Part shown: positions 1-11,476 of the stretch, piece after piece
Position numbering within the stretch: position 1 is the first letter of the stretch
Layout of the letters: every line of letters begins with the position of its first letter
Source: Limonium bicolor
Taxonomy: Eukaryota; Streptophyta; Magnoliopsida; Caryophyllales; Plumbaginaceae
Length of the DNA: 64,000 bases
Direction of reading: 5' to 3'
NCBI GenBank assembly: GCA_023374045.1
Contig: JAIOTZ010000272.1
Location: 1-64,000, forward strand
Notes under the pieces: generated by a model
The model's input: only the letters and a program-made list of their open reading frames with translations
The model's database searches: none
What the model was told of the DNA's origin: nothing
Position numbers and translations under genes: made by a program

Positions 1-1168
1 GATGACAGAGCTCAAGGAGCAGCTGAGAGACCTACGCGACAAGGGATTCATCCGCCGAGCGTTTCACCATGGGGATCGCCGGTCCCTCTTCGAAGAAGAA
101 GGACGGTAGTCTCCGCCTCTGCCTCGACTACAGAGAGCTGAATGCAGTTACGGTGAAGAACCGTTATCCTTTACCACGCATCGACGATTTATTTGATCAG
201 TTGAAAGGAGCATCAGTATTCTCCAAAATAGATCTACGATCCGGTTACCATCAGATTGCTATCCGGGAAAATGACATTGAGAAGACCGCATTCAGAACCA
301 GATACGGTCATTATGAGTTTACGGTTATGCCGTTTGGTTTATCCAATGCACAAGCCAAGTTCATCGACCTAATGAACCGCTTGTTCCAAGATCAGTTGGA
401 CAAGTCAGTGGTAGTCTTCATCGAAGATATACTTGTATATTCGAAATCGAAAGGTGAGCATGAAAGCCACTTGAGAAGTGTGTTGCAGACATTGAGACAG
501 AATCAGTTGTATGCTAAATTTTATAAGTGTGAGTTTTGGTTGCACCAAGTTTCCTTTCTTGGACATCTGATTTCTGAGGCCGGGATAGTTGTTGATCCGG
601 CAAAGATAGATGCAGTGCGCACCTGGCCAAAGCCGAAGACAGTTACCGACATCCGGAGCTTCCTCGGTCTGGTAGGATATTACAGGAGGTTTGTGAAGGA
701 CTTCTCTAGTGTCTCGAAGCCGATGACTTCCTTAATGAAGAAGGATGCACCATTCGAGTGGACAGTCGACTGTGAGAGTTCTTTCCAGAGTCTCAAGGAT
801 GCTCTGACATCTGCACCAGTCTTGACGATACCAGACGGTCCAGATGGGTTTGAGGTCTACTGCGACGCATCAGGCAGAGGTATGGGTTGTGTATTGATGC
901 AACACGGGAAGGTCGTGGCATACGCCTCCCGGCAGCTGAAGAAGCATGAGGAGAACTACCCTACCCACGACTTAGAATTGGGTGCCACTGTCTTCGCTTT
1001 GAAGATATGGTGACATCATTTGTATGGGGTAAACGTGACAATCTGTTCTGACCACAAGAGTTTGAAGTACTTGTTCACTCAGAAGGAGTTGAACATGAGG
1101 CAAGAAGGTGGGTCGAGTTCTTAAACGACTACGACATCAATTTACAGTACAAAGAGGGTAAGGCGAAT
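1..1168 (+). pseudogene. pol: Reverse transcriptase and RNase H domains of element 1, broken
   Basis: Encodes the RT palm region ([16 protein letters not shown], then [12 protein letters not shown] and MPFGLSNA) followed by the RNase H domain ([26 protein letters not shown]). The N-terminal RT sequence at 1-68 is in another frame, so an indel lies near 60-70. The catalytic F-x-D-D box reads FIEDIL: GAA at 423-425 replaces the first Asp codon of the pair, which should abolish polymerase activity. TGA at 1011-1013 replaces the CGC found in element 2. A one-base deletion near 1102 moves the rest of RNase H and integrase into another frame. Broken and catalytically dead. Confidence 0.92.
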
Positions 1169-2185
1169 GTGGTAGCTGACGCACTGAGTGGCCGAGCACA
1201 CTCTCTCCATTCGCTAGTCTCTCATTCTAGCTTGGTTGAAGAGGTACGGAGTGCTCAGATGTCAGACCAGTATATGCTGGAGATCAGGCAGAAGCTTATT
1301 GATGGCACATTCGAGGGTCAGAAGTACGACTTCCGACTCCACGATGATGACCTGATTAGGCTTAATGGCCGACTGTGTATTCCGAGAAGTAGCGCTGAGC
1401 TGAAGGAGCGCATACTGAGTGAATCCCATTGTTCTACTACTTCGATTCACCCCGGAGCTTCAAAGATGTATAAAAGTATGAAAAGATATTTTTGGTGGAC
1501 TGGAATGAAGAAAGATGTGAATGATTATGTGTTGAGGTGTCTCACTTGTCAAAAGGTCAAGTTTAAGCACCGACGGCCTGGTGGTATGGTACAGCCAATG
1601 CCAGTGCCTGAGTGGAAGTTCCATGATATTTCCATGGACTTCGTAGTAAGGCTTCCGCCTACAAGGGGAGGTCTGAATATGATTTGGGTTGTTGTTGACC
1701 GACTGACCAAGGTGACCCGATTCATTCCGATGAAGGACACTTGGAAAGTGGCGAAGCTAGCAGAACTCTCCGACCGAGAGATTGTAAGACATTATGGGGT
1801 ACCGAAAACGATTGTGTCTGACAGGGATACCAGATTTCTCTCGAGGTACTATAAATCCACACGGGAAGCGCTGGGTACCGAGCTGAAGCTGAGTACGGCG
1901 TTCCACCCGCAGACTGATGGTCAGAGTGAGCGCACCATCCAGACGCTTGAGGATATGTTACGTGCATGTGCACTTGACTTTCAGACCAGCTGGATTGATA
2001 AGTTACATCTGATTGAGTTTAGCTACAACAACAGTTACCATGCTTCGATCAAGATGTCTCCCTTCCAGGCTTTGTACGGTAGACCATGCCACACGCCATT
2101 ATGCTGGGATGAGTCGAGTGAGACGGTCATTATAGGACCAGAGTATCTGGAGCAAGTACAGTCAGATACGCCAGATCCGGGCTAA
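1169..2185 (+). pseudogene. pol: Integrase domain of element 1
   Basis: Open frame continuing the polyprotein after the RNase H linker (NVVADALS). It contains the HHCC zinc-binding region (the HPGAS stretch, then [10 protein letters not shown]) and the DDE core: Asp in ISMDFV, Asp in SDRDTRF and Glu in DGQSERT. The frame is lost near 2160, where about ten codons differ from element 2 (51870-51905). 1169 is only the first Met in this frame; the real protein is a polyprotein. All three acidic residues of the core are present, so decay here is younger than, or independent of, the RT lesion. Confidence 0.9.
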
Positions 2186-2675
2186 CATGAAGGCAGCTCA
2201 GGACAGGTAGAAAGCATACGCCGATGTGCGCAGACGTGACCTGGAGTTCACCGTGGACGACCAGTTGTTTCTTAGAGTATCCCCCATGAAGGGAGTGTTT
2301 CGTTTTGGCCAGAAAGGCAAGTTAAGCCCGAAATATGTGGGGCCTTATGTTGTGACGGAGCGGATAGGCCCGGTAGCTTACAGACTTGATCTACCCGCCG
2401 AGCTGGGGAAGGTACATGATGTATTTCATGTGTCCCGGTTGAAGAAATATATGTCTCATCCGTCTCATGTACTTCAGCCTGAAAGGCTAACGTTAGAGCC
2501 GACCATGCGATCAGTGGAGACCCCCGTACAGATTCTGGACACTAAGACTCGAGACACTCGCCATAAGTCTGTGAGACTGGTGAAGGCCCTCCGGTCTAAC
2601 CAGGACGTCAAGGAGGCCACTTGGGAGCTGGAAGATAAGATGAAGGCGAAGTACCCGTCGTTGTTTACTTCTTAG
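2186..2675 (+). pseudogene. pol: GPY/F and chromodomain-like C terminus of element 1 polyprotein
   Basis: Encodes the integrase C-terminal GPY-type module (KLSPKYVGPYVV, GPVAYRLDLP, HDVFHVSRLKKY) and a short chromo-like tail (ATWELEDKMKAKYPSLF) of the chromovirus type. A TAG at 2208-2210 interrupts it where element 2 has CAG, a C-to-T change in CHG context. The polyprotein stop is TAG at 2673-2675. The tail helps place the element near the Tekay/Del lineage (family knowledge); lineage assignment within chromoviruses is by eye. Confidence 0.85.
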
Positions 2676-2965
2676 TGTTTGTATGTATAGGGTACGGGGC
2701 GTACCCCTATTTTAAGGGGGGTAGAGCCGTTTCGGTTATGTGTGTACGACATGTATTTAAATACATTGTCTATGTTATGTTGTTATGTTGCTATGTTACA
2801 GACCTTCGCGTCTGAATGATGTTATGTTACCCGGACCATGGGTCCGAGGATGTTATGTAATGTATGTTTATTATGGAAGTGTTGATTTATAAGTATCCCT
2901 GTGTTCTGATTATAGATGCGAGGAAGTTTGAACTTTGGGGACAAAGTTCTTTTAAGGGGGTAGAT
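2676..2965 (+). promoter_or_regulatory. 3' untranslated region of element 1 with two polypurine motifs and hairpins
   Basis: A polypurine motif TTTTAAGGGGGGTAGAG lies at 2710-2726, about 240 bp before the LTR, and a second copy ending GGGGGTAGAT directly precedes the LTR at 2950-2965. The second is the expected primer for plus-strand synthesis. A 20-nt hairpin at 2930-2949 (arms GAACTTTG and CAAAGTTC) abuts it. Two further short dyads occur at 2800-2816 (CAGACCTTCGCGTCTG) and 2832-2850 (CCGGACC...GGTCCGAGG). No coding is evident. Confidence 0.7.
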
Positions 2966-5900
2966 TGAAATACCCCAAACCTTTATATGTTGTTTAAATA
3001 TTAAATCATGGTATATTAAGGCTAAAAAGTGCCTTAGAAACATTAGTGAACAATTTAAACCATAGTAAACATAATTAAGTACCTTAAAGTCAATATGGGC
3101 GAAAATGTGCTCTAAGCTTGGGATAATCTTTGTTAAGACTTAGTAAGCTTACCAAGACCTTATTTACATGTTAATGAACATATTAAACCAATTACCAAAG
3201 AAAACCAAGCTTGAAAACAAGTTAAAACACAAAATGTGCTTTAAGGAGTCTTAAAGCACATTTTTGAAAAATTGTCTTGTAAATGGGTTTTGAATGGCTA
3301 AATGTCCATCATTACTCTTTAATTAACATGTGTAATACTTAGTATCACATTTGGAGGTCTAAATCAATGGGAAATCAAAACTTTTACAATTATGTGCCTT
3401 GATTAGTGAATAGTAACCAAATAGTGCTAGTTTAAGACTTTGGTCAATGAAAGTCAATTAGATGGTCAACAAAGACCATAAAACACCCCATTTGACTAAG
3501 GGGACCGGTTTCCATGTGTGACTCACAACACTTACTTAACTAAATAATGAAGAAAGCAAAAAGTAAGTAAAAACACTATTCACCTTTTTACTTAAATATC
3601 TTTCAAAACTTACCTCTCTCTTCATTCTCTTCTTCCTTTCTCATTTCCCACCGTCTCCAACCTGCATCCTCTCTTCTCCATCGGTTTTACTACAGTCCAC
3701 ACACAATACTCCATCTTCAACCTCTTATATCTCCTAGCTCCATTTACCAAATCAAATTCCAAGACCACCATTCTCTTAGTTAAGTCAAGCTCTACAATAT
3801 TGTCCTTTCAAATCATAAAAACCTTCATTTTGGTGCCAAGAGGAATCACCATGGAAGGAGCTTGAGCTTATATTTTTATGCCTTGTTGATCACCTTTGCT
3901 TCAAGGTAAGGAAAAACCAAAGAAAACTCCATTTCCTTCATTTTTTGTGTTGGCCGAAAATCACCATTGATGGTGTCTTTATCTTGCTTTGTTTTAGCTT
4001 CATTTTAATTTTCCAAGGGCTTGGTGGAGTCCTCTCTTGCCACTTATTCAAACTCTCTTCCATTTCCAAGGTAAAACAAATATCTTAATGCTTTAAGATA
4101 ATATATAACTTAGGATTTATAATGAGTTTAAGCATGAAGCTTGAATGCTCATTAAATTGCTTGTATGTTGATTAGAAGTTGGCAAGCAATCAAAGTCCTT
4201 GCCGGTTTTTAATCAAAGAGGGAGCAAGGAGAAATAAGTGAGAAAGTTGTGAAGGAAAAAGGTAAATGTGCTAACCTAATGTAGTTTGATGCATTAGGAA
4301 AAATGAGCTTATGTTGTTTATTAAAACTACTTCAGGAGCTAATGGTAAATGAGTTAGTAAAATGATCTCAAGGAGTTTATTAAGGACATATGTGTTGTTG
4401 GGTGTATTCGCAGGTCAAAGGCAATATATACATGCGGAAATTCAGTGTTTATGGTTTATGTTATTTAAGGGCCTAAGTGCCAAGCAATTTAAATTATGCA
4501 CTATATTGTGATGTAGTGTAAATTTGGGAAGTTTTGTGTGTGAGAATGTTCTTGATGGATTTAAGTGTTCTTGGATGTTTAATGGTGAAAACAATGTGTT
4601 TTGGTGTAACAATGTACTAGTAGAACCCATGTCGAAATTTGGATAATGTATAAGAGGTTCTAAGTGTTTAAAATGACTTTCGGTGAACTAGGAAGTGTTA
4701 GAAATGAATAAGTGTTCTACTAGAGAGGAACACATGTCTTAGGGTGTTCTAGAGTGCTAAAAGGATTTAGGCATTATCTAGGAGGTTTTAGAAGTCAAAT
4801 GAGTGTTTTGGGATACATCAAAGTCATGGTGAGATTGTGTTTAGGATTTATGCAAGTTTTGGTAAACAATGAGGAGGTAAGGTGTTGTAAGGAAGAGGTG
4901 TAAACTTGTGGAGAAATTTCAAGGAGTGGCATTAAGGAGTTTTGGTTAGTAAGAAAAGATGCTTGGGAGATGATGTTAAAGAGGTGAGAAAACATTTTGG
5001 GCTAGTTGTTATCGAAGGTGTGAAACAGCACTTGGAAACCTAAGGGAAAATATCACAAGTGTTGGTGAATTTTGCATGAATTGAGTGATGGATTAAACAA
5101 GGAATTAGAATAGGCTTGAGGTGCCAAATTCATGTTAAAACATGTTAGGATTTATGTAGAAACATTAGGAGAAGGTTAGGTGTGGATTAGAGGTTGAAAA
5201 GTAGCTAAAAAACAAAATTCTTTAATGATCCTGGAGTGGTCCGGGTTTGCAAATTGGTACCTAAACCCGGACCGCCCCAAACACATACCCGAGAGTTCAT
5301 GTCTGTATGTGGTCCGGGTTTGTATCCCGGTACACAAACCTGGACCAGGTGAAAATGTAGGCAGATAGTATTGCGATGAGATGGTCCGGGTTTGTTAACT
5401 CGGACACAAACCCGGACCACCCTAAAAATGTTCCAGATAATGTTTTTAAGCATTTCCAAGGTGGGGATTTGAATGTTAATGATAATATATGATTGTTAGG
5501 AGATGTTTGGTGACTTTTAATGACCATTAGGAGGGTGAATAAGTGTAGATAAAGCGTGAAAGTATATAATATAATTATGTGAAGTAATTAGCTAATTAGA
5601 AGTCAAGTACGGTAATTAACCGACATTACTAAATGTGTATAGGAGTTGCCTACGGAGGAAACCAATCGAAGCAGGGACCAAGGTATGGTTTTCTTATAGT
5701 CTGTTGCCTACCGGTTTACACCGGCTTGTGTGTTGTTTGTTTTCTGTGTGTTTATGATCTTGTAAGACTTAAGTCATGAAATGAGTTTACAGTTGTTAAT
5801 ATTATTGTATCGGTAAGATATGTCTCATCTCCCTTGTGTGTGTGTCTAACTAGACTCTAACCTTAATTGTGAATTCATTTACTAAGTTTCAATAATGGGA

Positions 5901-6827
5901 CTATTAACAAGTGCTAACCGGGGAGTGAGGAGTCCGGTCGTTCCGGCCACGCGTGTGAGTATCGGAGTCGATGTCATAACCGGTTCAATTCTCTCTGTAT
6001 GTTATGGTTGTTTTCCTTTTTGGTTTCCAACCTTCCCTTTAGCTTAACCAAGGCTATTTTACTGACTCACGTCGGGCCATAGGGGCATACTATGTTCGGT
6101 GTGCTTGGATTACTATATCCGACGCACCTTGGGGTTAAGTTATCCGTTCAATCTAACAGGACGGTAATGAGTTATGTAACGAGCTTAGCATGAGTTTGGC
6201 AACATTCTCTAGGCTCTCCAAGTGATCTAACTATGTTGGCTCGGTTCCTAAAGCGAATCGTTCTTGTTATGTTATGTGTGATGATGTTGCTATGCATTAT
6301 TCTTGCTATGCCATATATGTTGTGTGTTAAAAATCAACGCCATGTTATCATGACAAGTAGTTGCGCGTATCCCGGTAGCCGATGGGCTGCGCGTTAACCA
6401 TACCAGCCAAGGGTTGCTGACCCCCTTTGGGGGCTCCATATTTATATGCAGGATGAGGATCGAGGAAGCAATGGCTTTAGATCTTAGGTTATGAAATACT
6501 TTTGGTATGTTTTGGATGTTGGGCCCGGGATGCGCCTGTGCTCCCGTGGCGTTATATTTTGGATCCGTTGTTGTTACAGTGGCGGTATATTGACGTTTTA
6601 CAGTGATGGGTTGTAATAAATACTCGGTAATGTTGATTATGTATTTATGGTTATTAGTTCTATGCTCGGGAGTCTGATCATCAGACCGGTACAATTTGTA
6701 TGTATTATGCCTTGTTAGCCACGTGGGTGGCTAACGGCGTGTAACACCAAACCGTTTAGTTATTGTTTTAGTTGTTTGTTTCCGCTGCGATATCGGTTAT
6801 TGTTAAGTGCGTAGTAGGGGTGTTACA
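2966..6827 (+). repeat. 3' LTR of element 1 (3862 bp)
   Basis: Starts TGAAATACCCCAAACC right after the polypurine tract and ends GGGGTGTTACA. Features seen: a pyrimidine-rich stretch around 3610-3720, as in leaders of LTR transcripts; several AAGGTAA sequences that would serve as splice donors; a palindromic array at 5238-5420; a GC hairpin CCCCCTTTGGGGG at 6421-6433 followed by a T-rich run and TATGCAG; TCCGCTGCGA near the end. No protein-coding frame of note; short reverse-strand frames here are chance or low-complexity. Confidence 0.85.
5238..5425 (+). repeat. Palindromic minisatellite in LTR of element 1, 3 units, 72-bp period
   Basis: Three units start with GGTCCGGGTTTG at 5239, 5311 and 5383 (spacing 72). 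Each carries the inverted partner CAAACCCGGACC or a close variant about 20-25 bp later, so each unit can fold into a hairpin. The sequence between units is not conserved. Confidence 0.8.
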
Positions 6828-7044
6828 GTAAAACATGGGGGTAGTCTTACTCATGAATGTTTACTTTTGATGGGTGATGTTTTAGCTTGTGTTAGTTCTA
6901 GTTTTGAAAGTGTATGGTAGGAGTATGTAGCTAGGGTAGATAATATTAGTGCACACATGGTGGCTAATATAGCTAGAGGAGGAAGGGCTGATCAGTTATG
7001 GTATGGTCAGATCCCTAACAATATTGTACAACTTTGCTCTGTTT
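6828..7044 (+). pseudogene. Tail of a LINE reverse-transcriptase protein (RNase H C-terminal piece)
   Basis: From about 6918 an open stretch reads DNISAHMVANIARGGRADQL and continues to a TGA at 7042-7044. The N-x-x-A-H-x-x-A pattern is the C-terminal part of the RVT_3 RNase H-like domain found at the end of plant LINE-type proteins. It resembles the end of the opposite-strand copy at 7233. Only the last 45 or so codons are recognisable; the rest was lost at the junction with element 1's LTR (6827). Confidence 0.45.
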
Positions 7045-7232
7045 GAATGAATATATTATTCATATGTTAAAAAACCATTTAAAATGTACTGAAAATAAAG
7101 CTAACATCAATGGATTTGATCATCCGGGGCAACCAAAATGATTGTGTTTGAAGTTTTAACTTTTACAGGAGTTATAATAGCTTCAGTTTCTTTTTTTTTA
7201 AATTATCAAAATATATTATCCGTCAATCTCAC
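7045..7232. other. AT-rich spacer between two tail-to-tail LINE remnants
   Basis: Sequence after the stop of the plus-strand LINE tail and before the stop of the minus-strand LINE tail. It is AT-rich with a T-run near 7190-7200. No gene is seen. Confidence 0.5.
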
Positions 7233-8475
7233 TTACAATATTCTTGGTACATTACCTATCCAACAACCCACATCACTACTATTTCTACCTAAATTTGTTA
7301 TCATATGAGCGCTAGTATTATCTGACCTAGGGATATATTCATAAAACTTCATCAAAATGCAAATTTGAAAATAAACGCAAATCATCTAAGAGAGATGTAA
7401 TCTTGTAACTAACAGACCCAAAACCATGAAAAAAATCAATTAGCGCTTTACAGTATGTGAGAACAATAATACTTTTATAATTTGTATGTGCCGCACATCG
7501 TAATCCTTCTTGTATAGCTCTAGCTTCAATAAGCTGTAGATAAGAAAAACTTTTTCCTTCTTTAACAGCAGCAACAACAATATTCCCAGAAGCCTCACGA
7601 CAAACGATACCAGTACCATAATGCCAATTGTGATCATCAGTGGCGGACCTAGAAATGAAAACCTGTGAGGGCACTGTTAATCTAACAAATAGAATATTGA
7701 AATTAAATTTTAAAACAGCGTACGTATTTGAAGTATAATTGCTTCCTACGGGTCTTTATCATCTAAAAAAGATACATAATCATGCTTTTGTTAATGAGCT
7801 TAGAGATATCTGATTCTACATTAATTATTAGATTATCATTGTCGAGTTTCATCACCCAAAATTATCTAATTTTTTAATAATTTTTTTTTATATATAGACA
7901 TATATTTTTGTAGTTTTCCAAAAACCTGTGGGGGCACAGCTAACAAAGTGCATCCACCACTGGTGATCATTGCTACCGTCTATATAAACATGAAGAAAAT
8001 GATGTGGAATAGTCTTCAAGTCAAGCCTTGGAGTAGTACTTAAATATTTCTGTGTCCAAGCCACCGCCAAATAATTCTCAGCATGCTGGTAGCCCCACTC
8101 CATATCTTTTGCCTGGGCATGCAGAACTTGGCAACGTGCAAGCCAAATCTTTCATAGAAAACAAATAAACATAGCCATCTTATGCTTATCAGAAGATAAC
8201 ATGAGATCAACGATCCAATCATTAAAAGCAGCATCATTAACAACCTCCTTCAGGCAAGAGAAAGATTCTTGAAGCCATATGCCACCAACACAATGCATTG
8301 GTAAAAACACATGAATTAGAGTTTCATTTTGACCGTAGAAGCAAGAAATATCCATCTGTTGTTTCCATCGAGATGAGAGAATTGTCTTTAATGGAATATA
8401 ACCATGTAATATTCGCCAAGCAAAAATCCTAATACGATTTGGGAGGTTTGACTTCCATATGCGAGAAATATGTTC
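7233..8475 (-). pseudogene. LINE-type polyprotein C terminus: zf-RVT and RNase H-like (RVT_3), broken
   Basis: Reading right to left, 8440-8150 encodes a zinc-binding reverse-transcriptase region (SRWKQQMDISCFYGQNETLI, then H-x-F and W motifs). Next comes an RVT_3 RNase H fold: HVYIDGSND with the first catalytic Asp at 7978-7980, GIVCREASGNIVVAAV, LIEARAIQEGL with the Glu, and near 7290 PRSDNTSAHMITNL with the His, ending at a TAA at 7233-7235. The Asp expected before CKAL appears replaced (LTYCKALIDF). A frameshift lies near 7345 and a hAT element splits the domain at 7638-7962. A dead LINE 3' end; the RT core itself is not present. Confidence 0.7.
7638..7962. mobile_element. Non-autonomous hAT element (325 bp) with 8-bp target duplication
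   Basis: Ends are CAGTGGCGGACC at 7638 and, inverted, CAGTGGTGGATG from 7962: terminal inverted repeats of about 10 bp with one mismatch, of the CA-TG type typical of hAT elements. The flanks are identical 8-mers GTGATCAT at 7630-7637 and 7963-7970. The inside is AT-rich with no open frame; ACCTGTGRGGGCAC occurs near both ends in direct orientation. It interrupts the RNase H domain just after the VYIDGSND motif of the minus-strand LINE. Confidence 0.88.
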
Positions 8476-8575
8476 TTCTTCTTTTTTTTTTAATTAGTTG
8501 GGTATGTTTTTGAATCCAGGACCTTTGGTTCGAGGATACCACCCCTCTACCGACTAAGCCAGTACTTTCTTCTTC
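8473..8575 (-). mobile_element. Short tRNA-derived SINE-like insertion
   Basis: On the minus strand TGGCTTAGTCGG (8550-8561) matches the RNA polymerase III A box, with a B-box-like GGTCCTGGATTC further on (8512-8525). The minus-strand 3' end has an A-run (T-run at 8482-8491). TTCTTCTTCTT-like sequence on both sides may be the target duplication. At about 90 bp it is shorter than most plant SINEs, so it may be a fragment. Confidence 0.4.
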
Positions 8576-9024
8576 TTATGTTACTTGGGAATGTTTTAAT
8601 GAATAGTACACTAAAAGCCGCCACATAGATTTTAGGGAAATTTCATGAAATACTACTATATTTTTTGCTAATTCATGAAATACCCTGAGATGAGAAGAAA
8701 GTCACAAAATGTCACTATATTTTACAAAAGCCTATGAAATATCACTATAGTCATTGACCAGAGAACAAAAGAGACAAAAATACCCCTAGTAGTTAACAAA
8801 GTACTTTGAAAGTTCACAGTATGCCCCTAAGACTCTGTTCGGCATGACTGTTTTGGCAGCATAAATGCAGCATATTTGGCAGCAGGAATGCGCTGGCATA
8901 AATGCAGCATATTTACTGGTAGGAATGTGCTGGCATAAATGCAGCTGTTTTGAAAACTGCTGTTTGGCAGTGCGGTATATATGCGGCATGTTTGGTTAAG
9001 TTAGTTATATGTAGTGTGTATACC
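8576..9024. repeat. Unassigned non-coding stretch with a 37-40-bp tandem repeat
   Basis: 8630-8790 holds diverged direct repeats of the type CATGAAATAYYACTATA. 8851-8955 holds about two and a half copies of a 37-40-bp unit built on GGCATAAATGCAGCATATTT. It may be a decayed DNA transposon, but no clear terminal repeats or target duplication are visible. No gene is seen. Confidence 0.4.
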
Positions 9025-11212
9025 TGAAATACCCCGAACTTAAATATGGTGATTATATTATTCTAATATAGTATTTAAGGGCCTAATAGTGCCTAAGTAA
9101 TTTTGGTAAAGAAAATAAATCCAAAAGAAATGAGAAAAACGCTTAGAAAGCGGAAAACGCTAAAACGAGCGTTAAATAACCATAGGAGGTACGAGACCTC
9201 GGTTATAGTATCGTAAGGATTCCTAAGGCTTATTTATGCCTAATGAGTATACGGGAATGATTCCCGAAGAAAACGGATCCAAATAAGACATTAAAACGCT
9301 AATAGAGCATTAGCGCACGTTTTTCGAGAAAACCCGAAAACGTGATCTTAAGTGGTCAAACAGACCCGTAAAAATTATAATTCATTAAATAATAATTATT
9401 AAGCATTTATGGAAGCTTAATAGCCGATGAAAATAAAGAAATGAGAAAATTCCGGAAAACGGGCCCGGTTAGTGAATAGTATCAAAACCGGGAAAAGTAA
9501 CGAGCGTTTTCTGTAAAAGACGAAAAACGCTCCAGCTAGTAATACAGTGAGGGCCGGTTTTAACAGATAAATAAACCCCCTCTCACACACACACACTAGC
9601 TAAATAAATAATGAGTCAAAAAGCAAAAGTAGAATAAAAAGGACAAAAGCAACCCCACCCTCTCTCTCCTCTCTCATTTCTCTTTTCTCTCTTCTCTCTC
9701 TCCCTTCCTTCTCTTCCCCATCGAGCTGCTCTCCCTCTCTCTGCTGGGTGGCGATTTTGAAGCCCCAAAGGAAGCAACAATGGCTTCCTCTTCTTTCTCC
9801 CCTTGCTCCATCCACATGTGAGCTCCAAATCAAAAACAAAATACATATTTGAACTCCCCTCATCCTCCTCTACATTTCTATCTTTTCAAAATTCGAAAAG
9901 GATGAGTTTCATCTCCATGGGTTTTCCCCATTTGAAGAGAAAAGCACACCATTGTGAAGCTTGGAGTCTCCTCTTTCCAACAAGGTAAAAATCTCCATAA
10001 AAGACCTCACTTTTCTCCATTTCCTTGGGTTGGCCGATTTTGCCTCTCCTTCTTACCTTGTTTTTCCTCTTGTTTTGGAGCTTTGCTTCAACCCTCCAAT
10101 GGTGATGAGAACACCTTCTTGAACCAAGGGCTAAAACCCCTCCTAAAGCACTCCAAAGGTAAACCCTAGAATTTGTATTTTTAACCCTTCAATGAATTAG
10201 TGTTAATATGAGAGTTAGTAGATTAATTATGCTCTCTTTGTGTAATTTGGGTGTTGGGATGGAGTTTGGTAACTCCATCCCCCATAAAACCGATTTGGAC
10301 AAGAAAGAGAACAAGAGGAGGGGTGGAAAAGAAAGAAGGAAAATAAAAGCTCAAGGTAAGAGTTCTCTCCTAATGTAAATTTTATTGCATTAGTGTAATG
10401 GGAATGGGTAAAATATTTAATGAACCCAAAACCTTGTACTAGTATTGAGAATTATGAAGTTGGAGTATTTAAAAGCAAGTATGTGGATTGTAGGCCTTAG
10501 AGCCAAATAATTGTATATGAGTAATTGTATTGTGGATTAAGGAAATATTGGTGTATTGGGACTTTGTATGTGTGCTGGTAGAACCCTTGTGGTTTGGCTA
10601 GAATAGGGATGAAACTGATGAGAAAAGATGTGTGTGGAGAAGTAAGAATTATAGGTGAGCTATGGCAAAATTTTGGTAGGAATTGTGCATTAAGGAATGA
10701 CTTGGTGAATGGGAGAACCAAGGTATGTGTTGGGGATAGTAAGGATGTTTAGAAGCCATGGAAAGATGATAGTAGTATGTGGAGTTAAGCTACAAAATCT
10801 GTAGCAAGGGAGGCATCAAAATGTATTGTGAAACTAGGAAGAATCTAATGTGCAGAATTTGGTAAAAGGAGTGTTGGAACTTGGGTATAGAAAGTGTATT
10901 GACTTGGAAATGAATTGGTATGGTAAGTAGAGGTATTTAGAATGCTAGGAAGGCATTGATTGAGAGAGTATTGGATGTGAGGATTGAGTCATAAAATCTG
11001 TAGCATAAGTGCACCAAAAACTGTTACAAGTGTTGGAGGAAGTGAGAAAAATTGTGTATATGGATTTAGAAATGGGTAAGGTATTTGGGGGATGAACCAA
11101 GGCAATTTTGAGGGCCTAAGTAGTGTTAAAATATGTGGGGAAGTAATGGTAAAGATTGGAGAAGAAATGGGTAAAGAAGGGAACTGAAAACAGAATTTAG
11201 AATTGAAGTACT

Positions 11213-11476
11213 GGGCCGGACCGGACTTGCGACCGGACTTGCAAGTCCGGTCGGGCCAGAAAATTTCCCCCGTCTGTAACCTACTGGAATGGACCGGACT
11301 TGCGACCGGACTTGCAAGTCCGGTCGGCCAGAAAAATTCCGCGACAGTAAGCTACTGGAATCGACCGGACTTGCGACCGGACTTGCAAGTCCGGTCGAGA
11401 CAGAAAAATTCCGCGACAGTAAGCTACTGGAATCGACCGGACTTGCAAGGTCGGTCGCAAGTCCGGTCGAGTCAAA
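11213..11476 (+). repeat. Palindromic minisatellite of element A 5' LTR, 4 units, 71-73-bp period
   Basis: CCGGACTTG-type units begin at 11221, 11294, 11365 and 11437. Units contain the perfect palindrome GACCGGACTTGCAAGTCCGG plus TC; spacers share AATTCCGCGACAGTAAGCTAC. Every unit can form a strong hairpin in DNA or RNA. The short plus and minus reading frames through here are by-products of the repeat. Confidence 0.9.

Larger units (their letters stand above)
1..6827 (+). mobile_element. Element 1: 3' part of a Ty3/gypsy chromovirus (Tekay/Del-like), decayed
   Basis: The window opens inside pol and runs through reverse transcriptase, RNase H, integrase, a GPY/chromo-like C terminus, a polypurine tract and a complete 3' LTR ending TTACA at 6827. 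The order RT-RH-IN-chromo is that of Ty3/gypsy chromoviruses, and the end of the polyprotein resembles the Tekay/Del lineage. The 5' LTR, gag and protease lie left of the window, so a target-site duplication cannot be checked. Frameshifts and two nonsense codons show a non-functional copy. It is close to element 2 at 42569 but clearly a separate insertion. Confidence 0.9.
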
